A stretch of 64,000 nt of DNA from Artemia franciscana (taxonomy: Eukaryota; Arthropoda; Branchiopoda; Anostraca; Artemiidae), in assembly GCF_032884065.1 (NCBI RefSeq), contig NC_088866.1, positions 59,710,050 through 59,774,049 of the forward strand, read 5' to 3'. A program made the translations under genes and the position numbers. The notes beneath the pieces were generated by a model, which saw nothing but the letters and a program-made list of their open reading frames with translations, had not been told where the DNA came from and did not search any database. Numbering within the stretch: the stretch's first letter is position 1; every line of letters starts with the position of its first letter. Below, one piece after another: positions 1 to 11,612 of the stretch.

Positions 1-149
1 AGCAATTGACAATTTTCAAAACTTACAATGCTTTCATTAGGGGCTCTAGGGACCATACTAAACCCAAAAACATGGTTATTTTTCCATTTGAGTACGTCAA
101 ATGATGTGACCGTCTTAAAATTTTTATGAAATAAAATAACACGTTTTAT

Positions 150-520
150 TAAATGAAAGTAAGGAGCAATATTAAAAACTTAAAACGAACAAAAATTACT
201 CCGTATACAAAAGGGTCTTTTCCTCCTCAACGCCCCACTCTTTACACTCAAGTTTGACTCTTTCTCTTAACTCTAGTTTTAAAACAGTAAGAAGCCTTAG
301 CGTAAAGAGTAATTTCTGTTCGTTTGAAGTCTTAATGTTTCTCTCTTACTTTCATTAAAAAACTTGTTTTTTTATTTAATTTCTGGATGTTTCTGAATAA
401 ATTCATGTTTTGATCTTGACTCTGCGTACATAAATAATTAAAAGAAATTTGTATAATAATTAATTACAATTAATCGGAAGATTTTGAGAAAAAAGGAGTT
501 GTTATTCATTTTTTTGGCTT
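150..520 (-). repeat. HPR hairpin repeat, fragment
   Basis: Minus-oriented fragment of the dispersed hairpin family. It shows both arms of the second hairpin (AGTAAGGAGCAATATTAAAA on the left, its complement near 315-355) and then the tail that runs on into an AT-rich stretch. The right arm lacks the segment between CGTAAAGAG and TAATTTCTG that other copies carry, so the palindrome is imperfect. Bases 1-149 hold nothing I can assign. Confidence 0.75.
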
Positions 521-918
521 TTCTGATGAAGTTATCTAAGCTATCGTAAGTGTTTGTTGGCTCAAAAATATTATTTATGATGTTTATTTTGATATTTTAT
601 GATGTGACTTTTCTTAAAATTATGATTTGGGATATTTAGGTTGCTCTTTTGGGACATCTGACCTACGCTTTTTGGCTTACATAGATATTTTTTTCAGAAT
701 TTAATAACCTAAATGTTGGTTATCCTACTGAACCACTAAAATGGTTAATTTTACAAAATCTTCTACTATTTTTTACTATTTAAATGAAATAGACGGAGCA
801 CGAACATATAATATAAAGAAAATATATAAGAACATATCAGAGGAGACATAACTAGAAAGAGACTCAACTAATAAAAGGGCAAACAAAATAGCACTAAAAT
901 GAATAAACGAAAAAAGAT
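521..918. other. AT-rich, nothing identified
   Basis: AT-rich sequence with no open reading of note, no splice-flanked exon and no repeat I could match elsewhere in the window. Confidence 0.5.
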
Positions 919-1560
919 CTATTGTAAAAGGAGATTATAGCAATCATGATCTACTATTTTAATATTGTGTCTTTTGATTACATTTTCAACTGCAACATGA
1001 GGGTCGGTTGTGTGATACTTTTTAATGAGGATTGAGTTTCTATACCAGGGAGGAAAACGTAGGAGGTATTTAGCAAAACGGAATAAAAGCGCACGGATTT
1101 TAGACAATTCAGCTTTCGAGAATATTCCCAAAATGGAGCCAGGTACAAAATATGAGGTAAAACAGTAGCGTTATATAGGCTGGCAAGGAGGGGGTGGCTA
1201 AAACGGAATTTAGCAGAGACTATGGAAGCATACGAGCTGGAGATTCGTCGATAGAGGCGTTTGATCTGTAGAAGACGTGTATGCCTTAGAGACAAGCCAA
1301 TAGGGACTCCGAGGTAATTTATGTGGTCAGCAGTATTCCCGAGATTTTCACCAAAAAGCAGTGAACGCACGTGTGGTGTTTTTTGTCAATTGAAGAGAAC
1401 TATCTCGGTTTTCTCAGTTTTAAAACTGAGGCCAAGTTTTAGATATTCGGTTTTAAGCGTTTTAAAAATGTAAGAAGCTTTTTGCAATGTTCTACTTAAG
1501 TTCAAGACGTCGTTGGCGCAGCATACTAAGAAGGTGTCTATAGAGGAAAGAATGTATGAG
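919..1560 (-). pseudogene. LINE reverse-transcriptase remnant, C-terminal part
   Basis: Read on the minus strand, conceptual translation gives the palm-to-thumb part of a non-LTR reverse transcriptase. Near 1545-1520 there is a degenerate active-site block (DTFLVCCANDVLNLS, compare the usual Y/F-A-D-D), then SFKTEKTEIVLFN, then the thumb signature HINYLGVPIGLSLRHTRLL followed by SLYNATVLPHILYLAPFW. A second frame (919-1131) carries the last part, with LLRFPPWYRN. At least one in-frame stop and one frame change separate the pieces, and the catalytic second position is not Asp, so it is dead. The endonuclease and upstream palm are absent, and a TA microsatellite lies about 100 bp upstream. The clade is uncertain: Jockey or CR1-like is my guess. 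Confidence 0.75.
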
Positions 1561-1662
1561 GCTGGGCATTTATCTTGTGCTTAAAGAACATAATTATTGA
1601 ACAAATGAGGGGAGGAGACAGCTCCCTTGCGGGTACCCTGACGAAACAGGGATCAATTTTTC

Positions 1663-1858
<196 letters not shown>

Positions 1859-1859
1859 T

Positions 1860-3285
1860 AAATTTTACTTCTTACTTTCAGTTAAAAAAAAACTTGTTTT
1901 TTCATTTAATTTATGAACATTTTGGAATCAAAGTGTTTTGATTTTTGCTCAAAACAGAGGAATAATTAAAACAGGATTTTCCATATTTTTTTTGGCTAAA
2001 TGGCTTTCTCATAATTTTAGCCAAAAGATTTTGAGAAAAAAAGAATGAGAGAGGAAACCTAGTTGCTCTCCGATTTTTTGGTTGCTTAAAAAGGCAAATA
2101 AAAATTTTTAATTTTTTAGGAATGTTTTTATTAGTAAAAGTTATTCGTAACTTGTAAATTAGCTTATACAACGGAATTTTGTGTTTTCTTGTTTTTATTA
2201 CATATATGAGGGGGTTCACCCCCTCGTCAGTACCTCGCTCTTTATACTAAAACTTAAATTTTGTTCCAATTCATTAAGAATGACTCCTGAATCACAGAAG
2301 TCGTAGAATAAATAATTTAACTTTGCTAAAAATGCTTTAGCGTAAAGAGCGAAGTACTAGGAGGAGTTGAGCCCCTCATATGCGCAATAATTTCTGTTCG
2401 TTTTTAGTTTTAATATAGCAACTTACTTCCAGTTGATAAAACCTTTTCATATTAATTTTTTTATTGTTTTTTTTTAATAATGCTAGAAAATCCTCTGTTC
2501 CCTTCATGGAAATTTTCTTCCCCATGAAATATTTCTCGATGAAAAGTTCCCCTAACATATCCTTGACTTCTCAATCCCTCCCCCTAACCCAACAATCCCC
2601 CTGATAACGTTTGTACACTTCCCAATAATTATTACTATATGTCAGCACTGGTCAATGCTTGTAACTTCTAGGCCCCTCCTACGGGGACGCATTGGGAGTA
2701 AGTAGTTCCAAAGATATAGTTACAAGGTTTTTCGACCACGATGAATCTCAGAATTTTGATCAATTGAAGTTGGGAGAATAATTAGCATGGGAGGGGACTA
2801 GGCACCCTCCAATTTTCTGGTCACTTAAAAAGGGCACTAGAACTTTTTTTTTCTGTTAGAATAAGCCTTCTCGCAACATTCTAGGGACTACTGGGTTGAT
2901 ACAATCACCCCTAAAAAAAAATAAACACGCGTCCGTGATCTTCCTTCTGGCAAAAAATAAAGACTACACATTTTTGTCGATAGAGCTTAAAACTCCTACA
3001 ATAGGGTTCTCTGATACCCTAAATCTGAAGGTGTAATTTTTACTAAGATTCTGTGACTTTTAGAGGGTGTTTTCCCATATTCTCTAAAATAAGGCAAATT
3101 TTCTCAGGTAACCTTTGATGGGTACGGCTAAACTTGATCAAACTTGTATATTTAAAATCAGCAATAAAACACAATTCTTTTGGTGTAGCTATTGGTATCA
3201 AAATTCTATTTTTTGGAGTTTTTGTTACTCTTTAGCCAGATCACTCCTTACTACAAGTTCGTTACCACGAACTGCTCAATAAAAG
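1860..3285 (-). repeat. HPR hairpin repeat, near-complete copy
   Basis: Minus-oriented, near full-length copy. Reading leftward from 3285 it has the head palindrome (GTTCGTTACCACGAAC seen on the plus strand near 3255), the block with pyrimidine-rich spacer, the G-rich block, hairpin 1 (arms near 2200-2260 and 2330-2420), and the interval before hairpin 2, of which only one arm tip remains near 1880. I see no protein-coding content. It is divergent, so old. Confidence 0.8.
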
Positions 3286-3843
3286 TAAATATCTATCCAT
3301 TAGGATATTTGGAGTCGCAAATTTTGAGAAATTTGAAAAATTGGTCGGTCTTTTCAGGCTAATGTGCTGTCTTCCATCTTTAATATGTTTGGGGCAGGGA
3401 ACTTTCATTGGAATATTTGTTTGCCTTTTACGAAATCGTCCTGAATATCCATAAAAAAAATTTCAAAATATTTAGGAAGGTTAAGATTATTCATGGTTTT
3501 AATTAAATTCATTTTGCACATATTTAGATTTTGTTTTCTGCATAATTCTCTTGGTTGGTTTGAGCTAACAAGAACTATTTTATATGTTAGTGTTTTGTGG
3601 TAAAATAAGAAATGGTTACAATTGATTTTATCCCATAGACAATTATATCGATACCTGATATTATCTTATAACCGAAGTTTTTACCGTTTTGGTACAGGCT
3701 AATTGATGTTTTTTTTTTAGTTTCTCCTATTCCATCTCATAAAAATGATATATTTCTTTGCTTGGCCAGAGTTTTAGTCAACATGATCTTGGCTCAAATA
3801 GTTTTTATATAGAAATAGTTTTATAAGTTTTTATTTTTCTTAC
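3286..3843. other. Unassigned sequence between repeats and exon
   Basis: AT-rich. It contains the putative intron immediately downstream (minus strand) of the exon at 3844-4131. No further exon recognised. Confidence 0.4.
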
Positions 3844-4131
3844 AAATTTCAATTCATTTCCTTTAAAATTAATAGAACATTCAAAGGCCAGATAATCATG
3901 AATACTTGATGATTGTATTATACGGGGGTTGCATTGCCTTTCTATGTTTGTTTCAAATTTGATTTCAAATATGCCATCGGGAAATTCAGAAATATTTGTT
4001 TTTAAATAGGTAAAGTGTTTCTTGAGGATGGAAGGTAAAGGTAATTCTTTTAACACTCTGTTTAGGTTTAAGGTTCCAATTGCTTTCCTAATATCTGTGC
4101 GGTAAAATTCAGCCAAGTTATTGTTAGTTTT
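3844..4131 (-). CDS. Hypothetical internal exon, 96 codons
   Basis: A minus-strand open stretch with a plausible splice acceptor just before it (CCCATCCAG, exon starts with AAAACTAAC) and a donor after it (GAAATTT then GTAAGAAA). The exon is exactly 288 bp and phase 0 at both ends. The 96 residues include LAEFYRTDIRKAIGTLNLN, LPLPSILKKHFTYLK and SSSIHDYLAFECSINFKG, with two Cys and no low-complexity repeat, so it reads like a folded domain. I do not recognise the family; a lipid-binding (BPI-like) fold came to mind but no diagnostic motif supports it. An HPR copy sits only about 50 bp upstream in the presumed intron. The partner exons are not found. Confidence 0.4.
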
Positions 4132-4182
4132 CTGGATGGGTATTAGTCTTATAGTTAAAATTAAATATAAAAAAAACAATTT

Positions 4183-5030
4183 TTTTTCTACTGAAAGTAA
4201 GGAGCGACATTAAAACTTAAATCGAACAGAAATTACTCCGTATATGAAAGGGGCTGCTTCCTCATCAAGGTCCTGTTCCTTACGCTTAAGTTTGACTCTT
4301 TCTCTCAACTCTTCTTTTTAAAAGAGTAAAATACTTTTGCGTAAAGAGCGAAGGCTTTGATGTCGAAGCAGCCCCTTTCATATACAAAGTATTTTCTGTT
4401 TGTTTTAAGTTTTAATGTCGCTCCCTTCTTTCAGTTAAGAAAACCTGTTTTCTATCTGTTTAATTTCTGAACGTTTTTGAATCAATGCATGTTTTGATTT
4501 TGGCTCTCCGCAGAGGAATAATTAAAACGGAATTTGTATATTTTCTTTTTTGGCTAAATGGCTTTCTCATTGTTTTGATCGAAAAATTTTGGGAAAAAAG
4601 GAATCAGGGGAGCAAGCCTAGTTGCCCTCTCGTTTTTTGGTTACTTAAAAGAAAACTAGAACTTTTATTTTTACGAATGTTTTTATTAGCAAAAGATATA
4701 CGTAACTTATAAATTAGCTTACGTAACGAATTTTTGTATTCTCATTTTTGTTACATATATGAGGGGTTCACCCACTCGGCATTACCTCGTTCTTTACACT
4801 AAAGTTTAATTTTTGTCCCAATTCATTAAGAATGACCCTGAATCACAAAAGCCGTAGAATAAATAGTATAAATTGCTAAATGTACTTTAGCATAAATAGC
4901 GAGGGATTTGAGGAGGTGAGCCCCTCATATGCGTAATAATTTCTGTTTGTTTTAAGTTTTAGTTCTGTTCCTTACTTCCAATTGAAAAAAACTTTTTCAT
5001 ATTAATTTTTTCATTGTTTTTTATTTTCAA
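4183..5030 (-). repeat. HPR hairpin repeat, 3' part
   Basis: Minus-oriented copy with hairpin 2 intact as a palindrome (arms about 4187-4300 and 4330-4440, short spacer), the interval, and hairpin 1 (arms about 4750-4810 and 4870-4985). Both arms of hairpin 2 share the variant CTGCTTC, while the neighbouring bases have drifted apart. Confidence 0.8.
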
Positions 5031-5102
5031 AGATTATACAATTCACAAGATTATACAATATAAGCAAAATCCCGGTTTTTCCTGATAGGATCTCAACCCC
5101 TA

Positions 5103-5131
5103 GTCCCCCAAAACTATAAGTTTTGGGGGAC
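5103..5131. other. Perfect 12-bp stem hairpin
   Basis: GTCCCCCAAAAC and its exact complement GTTTTGGGGGAC flank a TATAA loop. It stands alone beside the end of an HPR copy. A DNA fold-back or transcript hairpin is possible; function unknown. Confidence 0.6.
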
Positions 5132-6739
5132 CTTTCTTATGATTGGTTTCCTTTTTTTATGATTGGTTTGAATGTTCCAATGTTGTTTAGGTAAAATATA
5201 TCATGTAGGTTTGACAAACCAAACTAACTTATTATTTGTGCAATTTCAATTTTATTAAACGAAGAAACTTAGTTTCTGACTTTTGTGAAATATCCGTTTT
5301 TTTATTATTAGCCCCTCTAAAGAACTTGGAAGAACGAATTGAATTCATGAATGAATTTCTTTAAGAGTCTCTTTAAAATAACCTTGAATTTATTCCTTCT
5401 GCTTTGTTTTGTTTATAAAAATATAATTTGCCACTAAGCTTTCAAAATGTTGAGTCAAAGTTATGTTGCCACTATTTAAATTGTACTTTAAAAGTTTTCT
5501 GGGATTCACTTCGTTTGCCATTAGGTCCCTCTTTACCAATTGTTCACCATTAGAGTCTAATCCTTATAATAGCAACTAAAACTTACGTTACCTATCTTCC
5601 CTCAGCCACTCAGAGGAAGAAGGGGGGAGGCACAACGAACTTTTACTTGGCTCATATTTGCAAACAGTTTTTCTAATATTCAAAACTAACGAGAAGCAAT
5701 ATATTCTTTAAAAATATTTATTCTCAAAATGAACTACTAACAGAGAATTTCTAATTGAATAATGGTAATTTTCAGTATATTGGCACATAGATTCTGCAAA
5801 TACCGGATATTGTTATCCTTCAGTGTAAAAAGGGTCATTGATGTTATGAAAAATCAAAATTTAGGATCTAAAGAACGTTTTAAACTATCGAGATGACGAT
5901 CTTGAAGAAAAGTTATAAAGGAGAAATAAATTTTCAATCCATTAATTTATCCATGGATTATTTAAAATTTAACCTTCAATTGAAAGTAAAGCACAATATA
6001 TAAATCTAAAGAGTATATAAACACAGCCTTCGAAAGCTATCTGAAGCTAGCCCTTGAGGTAAATCTTATTTATAAGTGTTTACAACTATCCGTCTATATT
6101 CCCCGTCCTAAAAAAACAACACTGTTATGCACCCGTGTCAACTGCTAATAGCTTACCTGACCTTTCTCAAGGTCTGACTTCACAAGGGAGTACGTACTGA
6201 GTGAAGAGAATGAATCACTTGAAAAGTATATAAAAAAGGGATTGTAAATATTTTGTGGATTCCTTCTAATTTTTTCTCCTTGATTCGCTTCCAAACAAAA
6301 AGCCCTATTCGTGTTTTCGTTTCTGATTTTTTTTCAAGCTCACTTCTGAACACCTATCCCTTGTAAATTTTCTGTTATGCTTTCTGTTTCCAACTTCTCT
6401 TCCGAACAGAAATTTTTTCAGGTCTTCCTTTTCTTATATTTTGTTTTAATTTTACTTCCAAACTGGAATTGCCTTCTTGTCTCTACTTTCATTTTCTAGT
6501 TTTATTACCAAACTGAGATCTCTATAATTTCGTTCCGATTTCTGTTTCCGGGTTCACTTCAAAACATTAATATTTTTTTTGTTTTTCAGTTTCTAACTGA
6601 TTTCTGTTTCCGAGGTCTTTTTCAAAGAAAAACTCAATCTTGTTTTACAGTTTTGACTTCTAATTCTGGGTATAGCTGAAATTCGAGACCCCTGAATCAA
6701 GCCCTTAAAATTTGCTGGTGGACGCCAAGGAAAAGAAAC
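5132..6739. other. Intergenic, no gene seen
   Basis: AT-rich. From about 6260 to 6640 there is a loose short-period repetition of TTTCTGTTTCC and CACTTCCAAAC type words with C/T-rich bias. No convincing exon. Confidence 0.45.
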
Positions 6740-7822
6740 AAGAGCTAAGAGCTCATATGGAACTTGTGACGAGGCGAGAAGAGCTAAGAGAAAAGAGATC
6801 ATATGGTATGAGCTCTAACAAAATTCTATGAATCAATAGATTGATTTAAAAAGGAAAATAAGAGGCTTAATGCCGGTCAAGATTTAAAATAAGAGCTCTG
6901 AGTCACAAAGTCCTTCTAAATATCAAAATTCATTAAGATCCGATCACCCACTCGTAAGTTATAAATATCTAATTTTTTCTAATTTTTCCTCTCCCTTGAG
7001 ATGGTCGAATCTGGGAAAACGGCCTTATCAAGTCAAATTGTGCAGTTCCCTGACACGCCTACAAATTCTCATCGCTCTAGCACGTCCAGAAGTACCGAAC
7101 TCGCCAAATCACTGAACCCTTCCGCCAACTCCCCCAAAGAGAGCGAATCCAGTACGGTTCTGTCAATCACGTATCAAGGACATTTGTTTATTCTATCCAC
7201 CAAGCTTCATCCCGATTCCTCCACTCCAAGTGTTTTTCCAAGATTTCCCCCTTCAACCCCCCCCCCAATGTCTGAAGATCTGGTTGGGATTTGAAAAAAG
7301 AGCTCTGAGACATGAATTCCTTCTAAAAATGAAATTTCATCATGATCAGATCATATATTCGTAAGATATAAATACCCCAATTTTCATTTCTTCCAAGAAT
7401 TCCGGTTTCCCCCTAAAACTCCCCCGAATGTCACAGGATCTCGTCGGAATTTGAAATTAGAACTTTAAAGCACAAGATCCTTATAAATACCAAATTTCAC
7501 TAAGATCTGGTTACCCTTTCGTAAGTTACAGATACCTCAATTTTCAAAATTACCCCCCCCCCCAATTCCACCAAAGAGGGCAAATCCGATCCAGTTATGT
7601 CAGTCACGTATCTTAGACAGGTTTCTATTCTTCCCATCCAGTTTAATCCTGATCTCACCGCTTTAAGTATTTTCTAACATTTCGGTCTCCCCCAACTGCC
7701 CCCCTCCTCAATTAAGCTTGATCCGGTTGAGATTTAAAATAAGATATCTGAGTTACGAGGTCCTTTTAAATATGAAGTTTCAAGAAGATCCAATCACTCC
7801 TTCATAAGTTAAAAATACGTGA
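6740..7822 (+). repeat. Helentron-associated-like element with internal tandem units (truncated by gap)
   Basis: Starts with AACAAGAGCTAAGAGCTCAT, as does the copy at 31590. Internal units carry GAGCTCTGAG, a TTTCATTAAGATC block and runs of CCCC(A/T)ACTCCCCCAAAG. The unit anchor recurs near 6893, 7300, 7457 and 7742, giving spacings of about 407, 157 and 285 bp. The array is cut by the N gap. Open frames inside it are by-products of the C-rich repeat. Confidence 0.7.
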
Positions 7823-7922
7823 NNNNNNNNNNNNNNNNNNNNNNNNNNNNNNNNNNNNNNNNNNNNNNNNNNNNNNNNNNNNNNNNNNNNNNNNNNNNNN
7901 NNNNNNNNNNNNNNNNNNNNNN
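7823..7922. other. Assembly gap (100 N)
   Basis: Exactly 100 N, so its true length is unknown. It falls inside the tandem array, the usual place for an assembly to break. Confidence 0.99.
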
Positions 7923-8399
7923 TTGAATTTCCGGGTACTTTTTATTCAAACAATTTTATCAAGTAAAATCGTTTTTGTTTCAGCATTAACTTCCCCCTTC
8001 CCTAAATTTATTTATTACTACCCCCTCCCCCTGCGAAAAGAAATTGCTGCATAAGGGCTGGATTTGTTCAACCATAAGATACGGATATTTTTCTTATTGT
8101 AGCTACCCCAATACCCGCTACATTTAATTCCAGTAGAATGTGGAATACGACAATCATGTTAAATATTAACATATGATCCGAGTACCAGCTGAACTTAAAG
8201 TTTTTAAATAATAATGGAAGTAAATTTGCTCTGGATCTCGGGCTACTTGACCCTCCCAGGCAGTTACAACAAGACATGTGCCAACCATTTTTGATTAGAA
8301 ATTTGAAACTAGCAACTACCTTTTCATCCTGTGAAATCAAAATGGAAAGCTAAAATAGCTGCAAGCATAAATTTGATTTCTGCTTAAAAATCATCATAA
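7923..8399. other. Unassigned
   Basis: No gene identified. On the minus strand a good-looking acceptor (TTTTGATTTCACAG) precedes GATGAAAAGG near 8335, but the following frame has no recognised domain. Confidence 0.35.
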
Positions 8400-9075
8400 A
8401 TGGTTAAGAAGGAAAGTAAACTTCTGCTTACATCTACTACAGCTTGGAAACACCTTTCCATTCAATATACAATGGGAAACACCTTTCCATCAATACTCAA
8501 AAGTTTTTTAATCTCTTTCGTAAAAGATTAAAACAATGAACATGATTAAGAAGAAAAAAATTAATCCTATTCCTTGTTTTAACATTTTACGCTAGTGATT
8601 TAAATTTTTTGTGTGTTGATGGAAAGGTGTTTTCCATTGTGTCTTGTGCGGAGAGGTTTATCAAGCTACAACAAGTTCAACCAGGAATTTGCTTCCTCGT
8701 TAATGATATTCCTTGTTTTATCCTTTTTTGGTAGTGATTTAGCATTTTGTGTATTGATGGTTTTCCATAGTGTCTTGTGTGGAAATGTTTATTCAAGCTA
8801 CTTTAGCTTCAAGCAGAAATTTGTTTTCCTGCTTAATCATATTCCTTGTTTTATACTTTTAGGAAAATGACTTAAACATTTTGTATATTTATGATTTTCC
8901 ATCGTGTTTTGTGTAGAAATATTTATACAAGATAAATAGCTTCAAGCAGAAATTTGTTTTCTTCTTCATCATGTTCCATGTTTATTCTTTTATAAGAGTG
9001 ATTTCAAAATCTTTTCGAATTGATGGAAAATTGCTTTCCATCGTGCGTTGCATGGAAAGGTGTTTTCAAGTTCTT
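8400..9075. repeat. Tandem repeat of about 135 bp, first unit inverted
   Basis: The phrase ATTCCTTGTTTTA recurs near 8570, 8708 and 8840, with a diverged form near 8970, each followed by GTGATTTA-like and GTTTTCCAT(A/C)GTGT words, giving a period of about 132-138 bp. The segment 8400-8520 carries the same words (CTTCTGCTTA, GGAAACACCTTTCCATC) in reverse complement. The arrangement is therefore one inverted unit followed by about four direct ones. Confidence 0.65.
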
Positions 9076-10584
9076 ATGTCCAGCCCTTCTCTACCTTTTA
9101 AAACTAAATCTTGTGAAAACTTCTCGTTTTCAAAGTTCAAAGCTTTTCAAAGGAAGATCAAAGAGACTACAAGACGTTACCGAATTTGCAGCTATAATGT
9201 TTTTCTTATATTTCCAACTTAACACCCCATTTTTACCCTAAATATTGGTCTACCAATGGGTGCAAACTTTTTATCTTTTCCCTCATTTTACATTGAATCT
9301 ATTGTAACTTCTGCTCTACAATGGTTTCCTCTGAAGCACCGTATCTTGAGTGGGTTTCTGGATGACGTCATTTCTGTGTTCGTTTCACCGTAGAACCAGA
9401 AAATAATCATAACTACATTGTAGGTATTTGTATTCCTTTTCCAACCACCCTCGTTGTGTAAGAAGAGGAGTAGTTATATCCTTCGTCGATCAAGGTCTAA
9501 AGATATGTTCAGGAGCCCATATAGTCCCAGAACTGAACCATGTTCATATCTATAACTGATGTATCTAAAAGGTATTTTATTTTCCGATAAATATCCCATT
9601 AATTTACAAAAATGTATTATAGAAAAAGATTTAGAAAGGCAAAACAAGATGCCTCAACACCTCAGCTGAAAGTATCTCGTTCGTGGGCGATATGAAATAA
9701 TTCACTAATTTACCTTATATTTTGAAATTGAGTGATAAACGACGAAGAACTTAAAATGAACTGATATTACTTAATAACAATTCTATTATTACCCTATTAA
9801 AGGTCTAATGCAAATTTTCAGGGAGGCAGTCAAAATTAAGAAACACATGCACTAAATATTACTTATTCACCAATTATCCTTTTTGTCTGGTGAGACGTAA
9901 CTAGCGTCAGAGGTTAGGAAGATTACTATTTGAAGTGACCTGGGCCGGATCAGTTACAACTACTAACCCTGTGGGATGCAGGACTACTGAGAATAAATGA
10001 CGTAATATATACACAAAGAATTCAATCTTTCCAAAAACGGAAAAAATAAGCGAAATCAAATGCAGAGAACAAAACAGTAAGACAGTGAGAAACCTTCAGG
10101 GGTTTGAAAAAAGCTATGTCGGCAGTGGAATAATAGTGATTAATGCTGTTATTCTCCTTGTTGCCCATAGCGTATCGGTTGACAAGTTACCAGACAAGTA
10201 TTTGTTGTTATCTCTTACGGATTACACTCAGGGAACTTAATATTAAGTGGATAAGTCAAATAAGGGCTGCTCGAGCTTGCTAATGGATACCGATGAAACT
10301 TATCTTACCAAATTTATAACGAACTTATGAATTTCGATTCTTTATATTATTTTTATTCACAAACTGCTATTTGACAAACGATTTCTGATAATACTGCACA
10401 TGCTAAGCGATTAAGGTTAAAAAAAAGCTTTTGCCAACATAAATGACTTCCGAGGTTTGAATCGTCATTCAATATATGATGGTTTTATTTAGCATCCCTT
10501 TTCAGCGTTGCTTAGAGGGCCTTAGTGTTCTGTCTTTATTTGTACTTAGGACTTTTATATGTATATCTTTTACTCTCCATTTAC
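9076..10584. other. Intergenic, no gene seen
   Basis: No exon or repeat recognised. Open frames are short, with no splice context. Confidence 0.4.
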
Positions 10585-10640
10585 GTTTGTGCACTGAGGA
10601 CGGTCGAGCAGAGTTCTCGACTGAAATACCTGAATATTTA
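10585..10640 (+). ncRNA. Hammerhead-ribozyme-like motif, degenerate
   Basis: CTGAGGA at 10594-10600 fits the hammerhead core CUGANGA. One unpaired C follows, then a helix GGTCGAG/CTCGACT (outer pair G-U) with a 7-nt loop, then GAAATACC. This matches the layout of the motif at 28901 and of the pair at 58.9-59.2 kb. The helix I partner strands pair poorly here, so it is probably inactive. Likely a Penelope or retrozyme remnant. Confidence 0.45.
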
Positions 10641-11575
10641 TCCTTTCTTTTTTCACTGGCAGGAAATACCCTCGTTTTTTCTTCTTCACACTTCGCTTCA
10701 TTTTGGGGAGTAATTTACAAGGGATGGGGAGCCCCTTATACAAAAAAACTAAACCAACCGAATCAAAACTGCTTAGAAATAGCATTTAAATTGGTTTGAT
10801 AGCTTCAGGTAGGCACAAAGGGATTTACTTACGACCTTCCAGATTTTTAACCTCTATAACTACCCCTCCCCCAAATTCTTAATTCTAATGGGGAAATTGG
10901 ACATGTTTTTACATTGCAGAAAACGAAACCCAAGATTATTACTATTTATCCCAAAGTTCACAGGATTCTAATCATTAATTGACTGTTTTACTATCGTTTT
11001 TTTCTCGACTAGCCACAGGCCATAAATAAAAATATTGGTTTCTAGAAGACAAAAAAAGAATACTTCTTTTGAATCTGGCAAAAAAAGGAAATGCCTAGAG
11101 AGAAAAAGGATCACAGCCAATAATAATGTAACACAAATCGTGCATTAGTACCCAAGTGATGGTACGTTAATAACATGAAGGCAAACCTGGTGCTAAGCCA
11201 GAAATATGTTGCAAAATAACAGGCTAAGGTTCTGGGGCCGAACAGCCGTTAGCATTACTTTTGAATAAAACTTGTAATATGAATGAAATTATTAATTGAC
11301 TGAAACCGATTTTTATTTTACTTCAAACCACCCACTCAATCAATTAGCCCACCGAGTGAAGTATGGAAATAAATTTCGTTATTTAAAGTATGGAAATAAA
11401 TTTTGGAAATAAAGCATGGAAAATTACTAACATCTTCCAATGAAAAGGCAAGTATGTAAGGGGGTGGGGGACTTCAAATCTGTGCTCTAGTCTATCTCTC
11501 TCTCTCAGTGGTTTTCCCTGTCACATCTAAACTCACTCGTCACTAGCTAATTTTTATCTTGCTTTTCATAATCCA
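10641..11575. other. Region downstream of Siva
   Basis: No exon recognised. It would contain the Siva 3' UTR if the tentative last exon is right. Confidence 0.4.
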
Positions 11576-11612
11576 CTACGTCAATTTCAAGCACCCATAG
11601 CAAGCGGATCTA
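11576..11612 (-). CDS. Siva: Siva, tentative last exon
   Basis: After an intron of about 160 bp, the frame joined to exon 3 reads (V)RSACYGCLKLT then stop. The family ends in a sixth CxxC followed by about five residues (human LCTSCAMFET), so the final CxxC and the length agree, although the Asp/Tyr-rich linker before it is missing. Two in-frame acceptors are possible (exon starting at 11612 or 11609), both weak. A stronger acceptor, TTCTTTTGCAG, lies just upstream but leads to a stop after seven codons. Confidence 0.4.

Noticed and set aside
7001-7294. 97-codon Ser/Pro-rich open frame
   Set aside because: It falls wholly inside the C-rich tandem units of the Helentron-like element, and the corresponding region of the copy at 31.6 kb does not keep the frame.
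8068-8340. Minus-strand frame after a good acceptor with DEKVVASF, briefly considered as the last Siva exon
   Set aside because: The reading phase does not match the end of Siva exon 3 and the CxxC is absent at the expected place.
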